A stretch of DNA of 64,000 nt from Murimonas intestini (GCA_003148945.1 QGGY01000008.1:186001-250000), one strand, 5' to 3'; positions 16,207 to 25,604 are shown, counted from the first letter of the stretch. Notes: generated by a model not told the origin, from the letters alone. Translations and numbers: made by a program.

Positions 16207-18369
16207 CTATATATGAGTGATCTGCGTCTCATAAGGCTTTAGTATAAAGTTCTTTTTACCATTTTCCGTCTTTACAGCAGTATGTACTTCATCCTGGCTG
16301 TTATTGAGGACCACCAGCATTTTATCTGCCGGATAATACCCGCATTCAGCATCTGCATTATCGGTTATATAATTCTGCCCGGAATTTGTCCCCTTCGCAT
16401 ACAGCAGGATATTAAGAAGCATCCTTGTATTGGCGTTATCCGCCTTAAAGCCGGACAGATAGATCCCCTTCCCTTTTCCGAATTCATTCACTGTAAATAC
16501 AGGAAGGCCGTTCTTTTCTTCCAGGACTTTCGCCCTGCCGTCAGTGAGATACAGGTAGTCCTTTTGGGGCACTGAAGCTTTGGCTGGCATTAAAGTATTC
16601 TGCAGCCCCTTATCAATCTCATACTGCCACCTGCCGTGGCATACTTTCGCGCCTGTATCCATGTCTATTCCCAGCACCTGGGCCATTCTGAAATAATACT
16701 GGCTGCCCCCGGCTGCGGACGGCTCGCCCACTCCCAGGAATACTCCTCCCCTGTAGACCCACTGCTGGAGCTTTACAACCAGTTCCTCATCTTTCCATGC
16801 ATCACCGCCGCTCCAGGCAGTGCCTGCCCTTCCCGCGTTAATCACCACATCCGCCTGTTCAAGCGCCCCTGCCTTTACATCCTCAAAGCTGATGAAGCTG
16901 ACTTCCACAGGAAGTCCTGAGAGAGCTTCATTTATATGGATCAGGTCATGCATATATGTCTCGTGGAAATGTCCCGACAAAGTCCAGGAACGCAGTTTTC
17001 CCCAGCTGTGGAGGACCGCCACCCTGCATGGGATATTATACACATCCCCATGTTCATGCATCTCTTTTATCTTCCTGAATTCATCTGCCAGCTCCTCAAT
17101 ATAGTCACAGAAATCCGGATGATCTTCCACCAGATGCAGATAGCCTCCCAGCCCGATACGTTCTGCCGGCTGTCTTACCAGCGCCCTGCGTATGCTGATC
17201 CAGTACTTTTTGGCATCCAGTGTGGGATTCCCGCCCTCAGAGAATGTAGGGGTTCCTCCCAGGCCCACAGGAAACAGATACGGGTGGAGCCTCAGCTCAT
17301 GGACCGGGACATCAGCTCCTGCGCAGAGCCTTGCCTCATAACCGGAGAATACACATTTTATAAGGCCGTCAAACCCGAACTTGGGAAACAGGCTGCTGTA
17401 CGGTTCAACACCAATCCAGCTGTCATCATAGAACACATAAGCCTGCTTGCCATAGCTATGCACCAGGTCAACCAGTTTTTTTCCGAACTCTGCCACAAAT
17501 CTGTTCGTAAACTCCATATAATCCAGCTGGCGTTTTCCCGGGGGCATATGAGTCACATGGAATTTTCCCTGATTGATAAAGTCTTCAGCGCAGAGCCCAT
17601 AGCCATATTCTTTTTCAAAATCCTCCAATGCCCTGGGGCTTACTGTAAAGTCATAGGATCCCCAGTCCGAAAAGAGGCTGCGGTTCTTCTCACTGTCCCC
17701 CCATATCCAGACAAAGTTATAAAACATGGAAGTGAAACGCACTACCGTGGTATCAGGGTGCTCCCTGCACCAGTTGTCCATCCATGTATACAGATACTCC
17801 CGGGCTTCCTCCGATCTGGGGTCTACCGGCATCAGATGTTCCTTCTCCCAGTGGTTAGTCACATGGTTATACATGGAGATTTCTTCCCAGATCCGGTAAG
17901 CGAGAAAGCTGACTGTATATGTATGGAAAGGAACAGCTTCCTGGATCACTACATTTCCCGCTTCTTTTTCCAGTATCCAGCGTCCGCCCGGCAGCTTCTC
18001 TTTAGTAGTCCTGTCGTAGACTTCCCAGAAGCGCAGAGCCTCTTCACTCGTATTTAATCTGAATTGTTCTTTAAAATAGTTATCCAGCAGGTGGATACTC
18101 AGGATCTCGTCAACAGCCACCTCAGGCTGAGTCACCAGAAAAGTCTGCTGCAGCTTATCCTGGTGTTTTGCTGCCCATTTATTATGGTCCCTGATAATGC
18201 AGACAGTGGAATAAATGCCGTAGCCGGCTTTTGTAATGTCATCTGACAAAACCGTTCCGTCACTGTCACGGATCACGTCAGCCCCCCACTTTTTTGCCAT
18301 CCTTAATGTCAAATCTTCATAACCGGCTTCTCCCGGAAGAGTAAAGCTTCCTTTAGCCATCCCCGTCAT
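16207..18369 (-). CDS. GH112 beta-galactoside phosphorylase
   Basis: The 720-residue length and overall sequence match GH112, which covers lacto-N-biose/galacto-N-biose phosphorylases and beta-1,4-galactosyl-L-rhamnose phosphorylase. These split the glycoside with phosphate to galactose 1-phosphate, saving ATP. Features seen include WIWGDSEKNRSLFSDWGSYDF, a VFYDDSWIGVEPY segment with Asp315/Asp316 where the family's catalytic Asp lies, and the VGLGGTPTFSEGGNP loop. There is no signal peptide, so it acts on imported disaccharide. It follows the GH105 gene with GGAGGAGA before the ATG. Specificity is not decided by what I can see. The GH105 partner makes galactosyl-rhamnose attractive, and lacto- or galacto-N-biose is the alternative. 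Confidence 0.88.
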   Translation of the reverse strand: MTGMAKGSFTLPGEAGYEDLTLRMAKKWGADVIRDSDGTVLSDDITKAGYGIYSTVCIIRDHNKWAAKHQDKLQQTFLVTQPEVAVDEILSIHLLDNYFKEQFRLNTSEEALRFWEVYDRTTKEKLPGGRWILEKEAGNVVIQEAVPFHTYTVSFLAYRIWEEISMYNHVTNHWEKEHLMPVDPRSEEAREYLYTWMDNWCREHPDTTVVRFTSMFYNFVWIWGDSEKNRSLFSDWGSYDFTVSPRALEDFEKEYGYGLCAEDFINQGKFHVTHMPPGKRQLDYMEFTNRFVAEFGKKLVDLVHSYGKQAYVFYDDSWIGVEPYSSLFPKFGFDGLIKCVFSGYEARLCAGADVPVHELRLHPYLFPVGLGGTPTFSEGGNPTLDAKKYWISIRRALVRQPAERIGLGGYLHLVEDHPDFCDYIEELADEFRKIKEMHEHGDVYNIPCRVAVLHSWGKLRSWTLSGHFHETYMHDLIHINEALSGLPVEVSFISFEDVKAGALEQADVVINAGRAGTAWSGGDAWKDEELVVKLQQWVYRGGVFLGVGEPSAAGGSQYYFRMAQVLGIDMDTGAKVCHGRWQYEIDKGLQNTLMPAKASVPQKDYLYLTDGRAKVLEEKNGLPVFTVNEFGKGKGIYLSGFKADNANTRMLLNILLYAKGTNSGQNYITDNADAECGYYPADKMLVVLNNSQDEVHTAVKTENGKKNFILKPYETQITHI

Positions 18370-18397
18370 ACTGCTCTCCTCCTGTTATTGGTTACTG

Positions 18398-19447
18398 TTA
18401 CAGCGCCCCGTCGTTCCTGGAATTTCCACAGTCCAGCACGCCTGCCAGGAATGTGAGCGCAAGACCCTGTCCCCAGCCCTGTATCCAGTCTTTTGAAATA
18501 TTCCTGTATCCTTCTTTGTCCTTCATAACTGCCGTCCCCCCTGATACATCCAGAACGCGGCCGTCAGGACTTATGCGGCCTGTTATCCCTTTTACCGCAC
18601 GGCTGATATATTTAATATGCAGAGGATTCCCCTTTTGGAGCATAGCTGCAGCTATCCCGCAGGATGCAGATACCTCTTCATATGATTCCTCATCATCCAG
18701 GATAGTGCGCCACAGCCCGTTCTCTGTCTGGAGGAGCTTCAGGGCCGCCAGCTGTTCTTCCAGAGAGCCTACTATATCCATATATTTGGGATACAGGTAG
18801 CATTCCGGCAGTATGCTGCCCACCCGGGACATAGTATAGGACGCCCAGGCGTTTGCCCTTCCCCAGTAAAAGCCGGACATATGGTCTTTTGTGATATTAT
18901 TGTAGCCGTGGTACCAAAGCCCTGTCTCCTGGTCCTGAAGGTATTTGATATGCCAGTAATACTGATTCAATGCATCGTTGATCAGCTCTTCATCCTTAAG
19001 CTTAACACCCACCCTCAGCAGGAAGTATGCAGCCATAAACAGTGTGTCAGCCCAGGCCTGCTCCGGAAAATCATTTTTTGACGACACTGTGTGCTGCAGC
19101 ACAGAATCGCCAAACCGCAGGGCGTGGTTTCTGATATAATCCACCTTGCTCATCACCACTTCCCAGTATTTCTCATCCTGGGTGGCCTCATACAAAGTAA
19201 TCAGGCAGTGCCCCATGGCACATGTGTTCACTGTCCAGACAGGAAGGCCCAGTTCCATATATTCATCAATCCTGTCTTTCATCAGGTTCAGATATTTTTC
19301 GCTGCCTGTCACTTCAAAGGCCCTGCTGATCCCATAATATGCCACGCCGCAGGGCCAGTCCCACGTCATATCCATGCGCATGGTCCGCACTGCGATCTTT
19401 TCTATCAGGTCTTCTATCTCTTTTTTATCAAATTCAAGTCCCGCCAT
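18398..19447 (-). CDS. GH105 unsaturated rhamnogalacturonyl hydrolase-like
   Basis: This 349-residue (alpha/alpha)6-barrel protein resembles YteR. Family motifs seen are WPCGVAYYGI near the start, WADTLFMAAYFLLR containing the likely catalytic Asp, GLWYHGYN, and FYWGRANAWASYTMSR. GH105 enzymes hydrate the double bond left by polysaccharide lyases and release the 4,5-unsaturated uronic acid from rhamnogalacturonan or similar oligosaccharides. There is no signal peptide, so it acts in the cytoplasm. It is transcribed after the solute-binding protein, across an attenuator hairpin, and before GH112. Confidence 0.9.
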   Translation of the reverse strand: MAGLEFDKKEIEDLIEKIAVRTMRMDMTWDWPCGVAYYGISRAFEVTGSEKYLNLMKDRIDEYMELGLPVWTVNTCAMGHCLITLYEATQDEKYWEVVMSKVDYIRNHALRFGDSVLQHTVSSKNDFPEQAWADTLFMAAYFLLRVGVKLKDEELINDALNQYYWHIKYLQDQETGLWYHGYNNITKDHMSGFYWGRANAWASYTMSRVGSILPECYLYPKYMDIVGSLEEQLAALKLLQTENGLWRTILDDEESYEEVSASCGIAAAMLQKGNPLHIKYISRAVKGITGRISPDGRVLDVSGGTAVMKDKEGYRNISKDWIQGWGQGLALTFLAGVLDCGNSRNDGAL

Positions 19448-19467
19448 AATTGCACCTCATTTATTCA

Positions 19468-19503
19468 GGAAAAGGCCGCTGCGGATATGCAGCAGCCTTT
19501 TCC
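19468..19503 (-). terminator. Attenuator hairpin after the solute-binding protein gene
   Basis: GGAAAAGGCCGCTGC (19468-19482) pairs with 19489-19503 with one mismatch over a 6-base loop. It lies in the gap between the solute-binding protein and GH105. Read on the minus strand it ends in TTTTCC, a weak U-tract. Partial termination here would let the binding protein be made in excess over the enzymes. Confidence 0.65.
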
Positions 19504-19517
19504 CAGTCCTTTATTTT

Positions 19518-21131
19518 TTATTCTGCGATATAGCTTCCCTCATCGAGCAGAGCCTGTTTTTCATCCAGGATCGCCTGATAACCGCCGTCTAAATATTCCT
19601 GGCAGTAATCTGCATACTTCTGATCGAATTCGTCTGTGGAACATGTAACAAGATCTACATAGAACTCCTGCCACATTGCATTCAGATCAGATGCATATTC
19701 GGTTGAAGACTCAACTGTCTTTGTAAAGATCGGTGTCACAACGCCGTATTCTCTGTTAGCCTGGTCGTAATCATAAGACTGCTGGATCAGGTCTTCATAT
19801 CCGGCCGGAGCGAGTGTGCGCAGATTAGCCTGATAGTTCTTTTCCTCGTCCCCGTATGTTGCAACTTCAGCTACGAGACACCAGTAATCCTTGTTGTTGT
19901 TCTGAGATAATTTGGACTCTCCTGCAAAATCAGCCACTGGTACTGCGATGCCGCTTTCATCCAGTGTATAATTCTCACCTTCCACACCATTCTGGAGGCA
20001 GAAAAGATTCTCAGGCTGTGCCATCCAGTTCAGGAACATCCACACTGCTGCTCTCTCTTCATCAGTAGTTGTGTTATTGATTCCCATTATCATGCCGTAA
20101 GGCGGATATTCATAATAGTAGCTCTTGCCTGTGGGGCTCTTGGCTGCCGGATTCATAACTGACACCTTGGCATCAGGATCATTTGCCAGCAGTGACGTGA
20201 TGACATCTGTGGAATTATTGATATAGAATGAGAAAACTCCTGATTTTCCAGATACAAAATCTGCTTTGGCATCCGGCTCTTCTACATTCAGATAAAATTC
20301 AGGATCAATAAGTCCCTCATTGTACTCTTTATTCCATGCACGCAGGAAATCTTCTGTCGGCTTCCAGGTGAGAGGCGCCACATTCAGGTCCAGATAAAGA
20401 GCATATTCTTCATCAGTGATGCCCTCATCAAAGAACGGATATTCATAAGTAAAGCTCTTCTGGATAAGCTGCTCGCTCCACTGGCCAAGGCCCGCATCCT
20501 TCCATGCAGCCAGTACGTTATTGAGTTCCTCCCTGTTTGTGGGCATTTCCATGTTTACGGCATCCAGCCAGTCCTGGCGGATAAGGGTAACCCAATTATA
20601 ATAGATCGCATCGCGCTCTGCGAAGAAGAATACATTCTCTCCATCCATCTGACCGTATTTCTGGATGGTATCACCCATGCTGGCAAAATAATCAGGTGCA
20701 TAATATGCTATCTCATCCAGATCCAGCGCCTGCATAGCTCCCTGGCTGTAGTAGTTCACTGCCTGGGGCATATCATAGTGGAAGATAATATCAGGAGCGT
20801 TTCCCGCCGCAATCAGCTGCATATAGTCCTGTACCTCTGTAGTACGCCCGATGGCCACATATTCTACTTTTACGTTATATTTATCTCCGAATTCCTGCTG
20901 AATCCACTTCGTATAGTAGTTATCCGTAACGTTCCATCCCTCAAAGGCCCTGTCATAAACAGGTATCTGGATCGTTACAGTCTCCGGGAACCCCTCTGAA
21001 TAATCGGTATATGAACCGCCTGCATCTGCTGCTTCTGCCTTTACCGGAGCTCCAAGGCCTGATAACGCTGTTAAGGCCATTGCCGCTGTAAGCACTACTG
21101 ATGTCCCCTTTTTCATTCTTCCTTTTCTCAT
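19518..21131 (-). CDS. Extracellular sugar-binding protein (LplA-type), no lipobox
   Basis: This is a family 1 extracellular solute-binding protein of about 537 residues, the size of LplA-type proteins that work with LplB/LplC permeases. The start is the ATG at 21131 with AAAGGA at good spacing; a GTG nine bases upstream is possible. The N-terminus is basic, followed by a hydrophobic run and an AEA-type signal peptidase I site (LGAPVKAEAADAGG). There is no lipobox Cys: the expected place reads LSGLGAP. Loss of the lipid anchor is unusual in a Gram-positive binding protein. It follows the two permease genes. Confidence 0.88.
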   Translation of the reverse strand: MRKGRMKKGTSVVLTAAMALTALSGLGAPVKAEAADAGGSYTDYSEGFPETVTIQIPVYDRAFEGWNVTDNYYTKWIQQEFGDKYNVKVEYVAIGRTTEVQDYMQLIAAGNAPDIIFHYDMPQAVNYYSQGAMQALDLDEIAYYAPDYFASMGDTIQKYGQMDGENVFFFAERDAIYYNWVTLIRQDWLDAVNMEMPTNREELNNVLAAWKDAGLGQWSEQLIQKSFTYEYPFFDEGITDEEYALYLDLNVAPLTWKPTEDFLRAWNKEYNEGLIDPEFYLNVEEPDAKADFVSGKSGVFSFYINNSTDVITSLLANDPDAKVSVMNPAAKSPTGKSYYYEYPPYGMIMGINNTTTDEERAAVWMFLNWMAQPENLFCLQNGVEGENYTLDESGIAVPVADFAGESKLSQNNNKDYWCLVAEVATYGDEEKNYQANLRTLAPAGYEDLIQQSYDYDQANREYGVVTPIFTKTVESSTEYASDLNAMWQEFYVDLVTCSTDEFDQKYADYCQEYLDGGYQAILDEKQALLDEGSYIAE

Positions 21132-21158
21132 AAAACTCACATTCCTTTCATTTTATTC

Positions 21159-21181
21159 GGGCAGCTCCCATGGGAGCGCCC
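21159..21181 (-). other. Hairpin in the leader of the solute-binding protein gene
   Basis: GCTCCCATGGGAGC, flanked by GGGC and GCCC, makes a strong stem just upstream of the ribosome binding site, between the LplC-type permease and the binding protein. There is no T-run, so it is more likely an RNA-processing or stability element than a terminator. It would favour high binding-protein mRNA. Confidence 0.45.
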
Positions 21182-21255
21182 AGGATTTTATGTAACTCTG
21201 GTTTTCACCAACCATTCTTGTTTAAGTGCAGCCCCAAAAAAACAGTTCAAATATC

Positions 21256-22176
21256 CTATTCTTTTACTGCCCCGATCATAGCTCCCTGTACAAAGTATTT
21301 CTGCACAAACGGATAGACACAGATGATCGGCAGGGTTGCAAAGATAACGCATGCTGCTTTTAATACTTCCGGATTTGTCATAACTCCCACTACGCCGCCC
21401 TCAGCCTGGAAGGACTCCTGTGCGGATACTACCAGGTAATAGAGCTTTAACTGGAGAGGCCGCAGGTCCGTCCGCTGCTTGATATAATAAAGCGCGTCCT
21501 GATATGCGTTCCAGCGTCCCACAGCATAGAACAGGGCTATTGTTGCAATGATAGGCTTGGAAAGCGGTACAACGATCCTGGCCAGTATCTTGAAATGCCC
21601 CGCCCCGTCAATCAGCGCTGACTCTACAAGGCTGTCCGGTATGCTGGCTGAAAAGTTATTTTTCATGATCAGCAGATTATACGGTGCAAAGCAGAGCGGA
21701 AGGATCAGGCACCACCATGTATCCAGCATATGAAGGTTGCTCATAAGCAGATAATCCGGGATCGTTCCTGCTGTAAAGTACATGGTAAGCATGATCAGGA
21801 AGGTCATTACTTTTCTGCCCTTCAGTTCTTTTCTGCTCAGGGCATAGGCCGCACAGATAGTGAGGAACATGCCAATTACTGTAAATGCCGCTGTCACAAC
21901 TATAGTTACAAACATAGACCTCAGGACAGAGCTGTCAGCAAACACTTTCTGATATGCACTCAGGCTGAATCCTTTTGGGAAGAGCACCACTTTATTGGCA
22001 ATTACATATGACTCCTCACTTATGGATTTTGCCAGCACATGCAGAAACGGAAAGAGGCACATCAGTGATATTACTGTCAGTATTATATAGAAGATTATGT
22101 CTACAGCCAGGTCTTTTCTTTTAGCCGGGGTCCACTCTTTTTTCCTTTTTACTGCTATTGTATTTGTTTTACTCAT
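21256..22176 (-). CDS. Sugar ABC transporter permease, LplC type
   Basis: This 306-residue membrane protein has six predicted transmembrane segments and the EAA loop that contacts the ATPase (ESALIDGAGHFKILARIVVPLSKP region). The C-terminal end (YPFVQKYFVQGAMIGAVKE) is typical of the CUT1/LplC group. GGAGG precedes the ATG, and it lies 11 bases after the LplB-type gene. It forms the import channel with that protein. No ATPase is encoded nearby, so a shared MsmX/UgpC-type ATPase is presumed. Confidence 0.93.
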   Translation of the reverse strand: MSKTNTIAVKRKKEWTPAKRKDLAVDIIFYIILTVISLMCLFPFLHVLAKSISEESYVIANKVVLFPKGFSLSAYQKVFADSSVLRSMFVTIVVTAAFTVIGMFLTICAAYALSRKELKGRKVMTFLIMLTMYFTAGTIPDYLLMSNLHMLDTWWCLILPLCFAPYNLLIMKNNFSASIPDSLVESALIDGAGHFKILARIVVPLSKPIIATIALFYAVGRWNAYQDALYYIKQRTDLRPLQLKLYYLVVSAQESFQAEGGVVGVMTNPEVLKAACVIFATLPIICVYPFVQKYFVQGAMIGAVKE

Positions 22177-22187
22177 GACTCCGCCTC

Positions 22188-23147
22188 CTATATTAAGCCT
22201 TCTTCACCAAGCCGTTTCGAAATGAAATCTGCCCCTAATACTAAGACAAGGCCGATCACAGATTGAAACAGTCCCAGTGCAGTCGCTTCACTGAACTTCA
22301 GTCCTTCCATGCCCCAGCGGTATACAAGGACAGGTATTGTAGTCGTGAACTCTGTGGCTTTCATGTTGGACAGTGCATAAATCCTCTCAAATGAACCCTG
22401 CATCACTTTGCCCAGATTCATGATCAGCAGAATCACTATGGTGCTTCTGATACACGGCAGCGTCACGTGCAGGCACTGTTTCCAGCGGCCGGCTCCGTCT
22501 ACTCTGGCTGCCTCATACAGCTCAGGATTTACTCCTGTTATAGCCGCCAGATAAACAATTGTTCCCCATCCCATTGACTGCCACACACCGATCAATATGT
22601 ACGATACGAGCCACCATGCATCATCCTGAAGGAATGGTACAGGGCTTGCCCCCATATTCTGTATAAGTATGTTTACCACGCCTCCGCTCATGCTGAAGAG
22701 CTGGTAAGCCAGCGCGCCTATAATGACCCAGGAAAGGAAATGGGGCAGATACAGAAGCGTCTGGGATACTTTCTTAAACCATTTGCAGCGTACCTCATTT
22801 AAAACCAATGCCAGGATCACCGGCATAGGGAAGCTGAACAGAAGATCCAGGATATTCAGCAAAAGCGTGTTTCTGACTGATTTTGCAAAATCCCTGTGGG
22901 TAAATATCTTCCTGAAAATTTCAAGTCCCACCCATTCACTGCCTGAGAATCCTTTTGCAACCTTATAATTTTTAAAGGCAATGGTCAGGCCAGAATAAGA
23001 GGCATACTTAAATATGAATATAAACAGCAGGGGCAGCACCATAAGTGCATACAGCTGCCAGTTCTTTTTCATATAAAGCGCCAGGTTCTGTTTTGGGCGG
23101 CCGGCGGATGCCGGCTTTGCTGTTCTCGCAGCACTGTTTCGTTTCAT
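22188..23147 (-). CDS. Sugar ABC transporter permease, LplB type
   Basis: This is a roughly 319-residue permease with six membrane segments and the EAA motif YEAARVDGAGRWKQCLHVTLP. The start at 23147 (MKRNSAART) has GAGGTTGAGG before it. The longer frame to 23222 would begin inside the promoter. It is the first gene of the operon permease-permease-binding protein-GH105-GH112. Confidence 0.92.
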   Translation of the reverse strand: MKRNSAARTAKPASAGRPKQNLALYMKKNWQLYALMVLPLLFIFIFKYASYSGLTIAFKNYKVAKGFSGSEWVGLEIFRKIFTHRDFAKSVRNTLLLNILDLLFSFPMPVILALVLNEVRCKWFKKVSQTLLYLPHFLSWVIIGALAYQLFSMSGGVVNILIQNMGASPVPFLQDDAWWLVSYILIGVWQSMGWGTIVYLAAITGVNPELYEAARVDGAGRWKQCLHVTLPCIRSTIVILLIMNLGKVMQGSFERIYALSNMKATEFTTTIPVLVYRWGMEGLKFSEATALGLFQSVIGLVLVLGADFISKRLGEEGLI

Positions 23148-23193
23148 ATCCTCAACCTCACTCCTTTTGACTGCTCCGTTAATTGTTAAATCA

Positions 23194-23222
23194 ATTATAC
23201 AAAATGCCCAATGCTTCTTCAA
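23194..23222 (-). promoter_or_regulatory. Promoter of the first sugar operon
   Basis: On the minus strand TTGAAG (23217-23222), a 17-base spacer and a perfect TATAAT (23194-23199) lie about 45 bases upstream of the LplB-type start. The imperfect -35 suits activation by the divergent AraC protein. Confidence 0.7.
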
Positions 23223-23419
23223 CTTCCATACTTATAAAAACTTAGCGATTTTGTCCATTTATTCTTATGCACATACGGTGTTTTGTATGGTTTATATAGA
23301 TTTACCCCGCTTTTTTTGTGCTATTTGTCTTTGTTTTGTTTTATCTTTTTAAATCAGCTCCACCGTTTCATCTATATTTGCTTTTTGAATTTTTTTATCT
23401 TTTTGCCCTGTATTCAGGT

Positions 23420-23448
23420 TTGCATTTGTCTAAATTGTATATTATAAT
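23420..23448 (+). promoter_or_regulatory. Promoter of the AraC regulator gene
   Basis: TTGCAT (23420-23425), a 17-base spacer and TATAAT (23443-23448) are seen on the plus strand. The start of transcription near 23455 rules out the long upstream frame and supports the Met at 23495. Between the two divergent promoters the plus strand is strikingly T-rich (about 23298-23410), and no gene is seen there. Confidence 0.7.
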
Positions 23449-23494
23449 TCAAAGTGTAATGATTGCGGTATCCATATTTCGTCAAAATGAGGAG

Positions 23495-24451
23495 ATGAAT
23501 AATTTGTCCAGGCCAAAACATTCCCCTGTAGAATACAGGAACTATGCGCTTCCCCCCTATTTTCCTATCGTTCTTCTGACCGGAGATGTCTGGAGAATAT
23601 CAGATGTCCCTTCAGGGACTCTGCACTTCCACAACTGTCTGGAGATCGGCTTATGTGAATCTGACAGCGGGATGATGGAGTTTGCAGACAGCAGCCGCGC
23701 CTTCCATGCCGGGGACGTGACCATCGTGGCAAGCGATGTCCCCCACACTACTTATTCCGCGCCAGGCACGGCAAGCAAGTGGTCTTACATATTTGTAAAT
23801 GTAGAAGATTTATTCCAGCCATATTTTCCCATGGACATCATCTCAAACAGGGATATGTTCCATAAGCTTCTGAGGAATTACTGCGCCGTGCTTCCAAAGG
23901 ACAGCTACCCTCAGGTTCACACGCTGGTGTCGGGGATCATTGCTGAACTGCAAAAAAAAGAGCTGAACTTCCAGTTCAGCGTGCGCGGCCTGATGTTATC
24001 CCTGATGATGAGGCTCATAAATATTTATTCTGCCGCCGGACAGGCCGCAGACAGCAATATACAGCTTCATGAAAACTCACTGGCAATTGCTCCGGCCCTC
24101 TATTATATCCGGAAAAATTATATGATGGATTTCCCCATGGAGGACCTTGCCTCCCTGTGCAGTATGAGCCCCACCCACTTCAGGCGCACCTTCAGCTCTG
24201 TTATGGGCTTCGGAGCGCTTGAGTATCTCATCCGCATACGCATCACCCACGCGGCCATCCTTCTGAGGACTACTGAGGTGCCGGTGCTGGATATCTCAGA
24301 AGAGATAGGCTTTCATTCAGTTTCCAGCTTTAACAGGCATTTCATGGAGATCATAGGGATGACGCCTATGAAATACAGGAAACAGATGTCCTGTGTCCGT
24401 GACAAATCCATTTTAAAATGTACCGGGTGGCTGGCGCCCCCTAAAGATTAA
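23495..24451 (+). CDS. AraC-family regulator of the first sugar locus
   Basis: This is a protein of about 318 residues with an N-terminal cupin sensor (LHFHNCLEIGLCESDSG, then a HAGDVTIVASDVPHTT stretch typical of AraC sugar-binding domains). Two C-terminal helix-turn-helix motifs follow (FPMEDLASLCSMSPTHFRR and VLDISEEIGFHSVSSFNRHF). The ATG at 23495 has GAGG very close to it, and a TTG at 23504 is an alternative start with better spacing. It is divergent from the permease operon and almost certainly its activator. Confidence 0.9.
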   Translation: MNNLSRPKHSPVEYRNYALPPYFPIVLLTGDVWRISDVPSGTLHFHNCLEIGLCESDSGMMEFADSSRAFHAGDVTIVASDVPHTTYSAPGTASKWSYIFVNVEDLFQPYFPMDIISNRDMFHKLLRNYCAVLPKDSYPQVHTLVSGIIAELQKKELNFQFSVRGLMLSLMMRLINIYSAAGQAADSNIQLHENSLAIAPALYYIRKNYMMDFPMEDLASLCSMSPTHFRRTFSSVMGFGALEYLIRIRITHAAILLRTTEVPVLDISEEIGFHSVSSFNRHFMEIIGMTPMKYRKQMSCVRDKSILKCTGWLAPPKD

Positions 24452-24474
24452 AAAAGGGGGGCTTCACACCCCCC
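24450..24474 (-). terminator. Terminator of the second sugar operon
   Basis: On the minus strand a GGGGGG-loop-CCCCCC hairpin (24456-24474) is followed directly by TTTTTT, just after the GH88 stop. It lies between convergent genes. Confidence 0.8.
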
Positions 24475-24488
24475 GCGGGCCTGCCGGA

Positions 24489-25604
24489 TCACCAGTAAGG
24501 CCTCCATTCTTTCTTAAGAACTCTCATCAATGCTTCCATATAGAAATAATCTCCCCAGAGACAGCACTCATCAATGCCGTCCCCCAGCAGCCTTCCATAT
24601 GTAGAATGGAGGAGAAGTCCGTTTACCTCTTCATTTTCAGGAGCCCCATAATTTTCTGCCAGGCTCTCCAGGATGGCATACGCCTCCTTCAGATATTCTT
24701 CACCGCATACCCCCTGCCTGTAAGCCTCAAATATGCCGCATACAGCGATGGCCGAAGCTGAACTGTCACGGGGTTCGTTCCCGTCCATAAAGTGGAAATC
24801 CCAGTAGGCTGCTTTATCCTCCGGCAGATGTGCTATAAAATAATCTGTGACCTTTTTCCATTCCTCCGGTATCCCCTCTGTCTTTTCATACATATAGTTG
24901 AGCATCAGGCCGTAAACACCCCATGCCTGCCCCCTGGACCATGTGGAATCGTTGGAATACCCCTGCTTTGTGGCTCCATATGCCGGCTCTCCTGTTTCCA
25001 TGTTAAAATAATAAGTGTGATGTGTGGAATAGTCCGGCCTGTAGATCACCTTCCTTGTGGTGGCCAGATGTATCCTTGCACATTCCCTGTAGGACCCGTC
25101 ACCTGTCACCTCAGATGCCCAGTACAGTATGGGCAGGTTCAGCAGGCAGTCAATGATCAGCCTGTAATTCTCTGTAGTGTCCAGTTCTCCCCAGGCCTGG
25201 ATAAACTGGCCCTTCTCCCGGAACCTGGCTTTCAGGTTGTCTGCCGCCATGAGAGCTGTCTCCCTGGCAAATTCATCCCCTGTCAGCTTATAGGCTGCCA
25301 CACAGGAAAGACTGTATATAAATCCCATGTCATGATGGTCCACCACTACCCGGTTCTCAATCCTGCTGCGGAAGCTCTGCAGCCTCCCCATGGCTGCATT
25401 GTAAAACACCTTTTTGCCAGAATATTCATAACACATCCAGAGGATGCCCGTGTAAAATCCTGCGGTCCAGTCATTATTTTCTATCCTGGGATAGCGGTTA
25501 TTCTCACTGGCCGGCGCCGGAAAACCTCCCTCAAAGTCATCCAGGTGGCGCTCTGCGATCCTCATTGCCCTCTCAAAAGCCTCTTTTATTATTTCTCTGT
25601 TCAT
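24489..25604 (-). CDS. GH88 unsaturated glucuronyl hydrolase
   Basis: At 371 residues it has the standard GH88 size and motifs. Asp92 in VDHHDMGFIYSLS and Asp152 in IIDCLLNLPILYWAS match the two catalytic aspartates. GYSNDSTWSRGQAWGVYG and PRDSSASAI line the active site. GH88 removes the unsaturated uronic acid from lyase products of glycosaminoglycans and related acidic glycans. No signal peptide is present, so it works on imported oligosaccharides. It is the last gene of the operon, downstream of the lyase and GH95-like genes. Confidence 0.95.
   Translation of the reverse strand: MNREIIKEAFERAMRIAERHLDDFEGGFPAPASENNRYPRIENNDWTAGFYTGILWMCYEYSGKKVFYNAAMGRLQSFRSRIENRVVVDHHDMGFIYSLSCVAAYKLTGDEFARETALMAADNLKARFREKGQFIQAWGELDTTENYRLIIDCLLNLPILYWASEVTGDGSYRECARIHLATTRKVIYRPDYSTHHTYYFNMETGEPAYGATKQGYSNDSTWSRGQAWGVYGLMLNYMYEKTEGIPEEWKKVTDYFIAHLPEDKAAYWDFHFMDGNEPRDSSASAIAVCGIFEAYRQGVCGEEYLKEAYAILESLAENYGAPENEEVNGLLLHSTYGRLLGDGIDECCLWGDYFYMEALMRVLKKEWRPYW

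Noticed and set aside
16936-18057. Long open frame on the plus strand opposite the GH112 gene
   Set aside because: It has no ribosome binding site or recognisable domain, and the GH112 match on the other strand is convincing. It is an antisense shadow of biased codon use.
23318-23494. Upstream extension of the AraC regulator with a hydrophobic N-terminus
   Set aside because: It lies in the T-rich gap and upstream of the promoter at 23420-23448. The hydrophobic look comes from T-rich codons.
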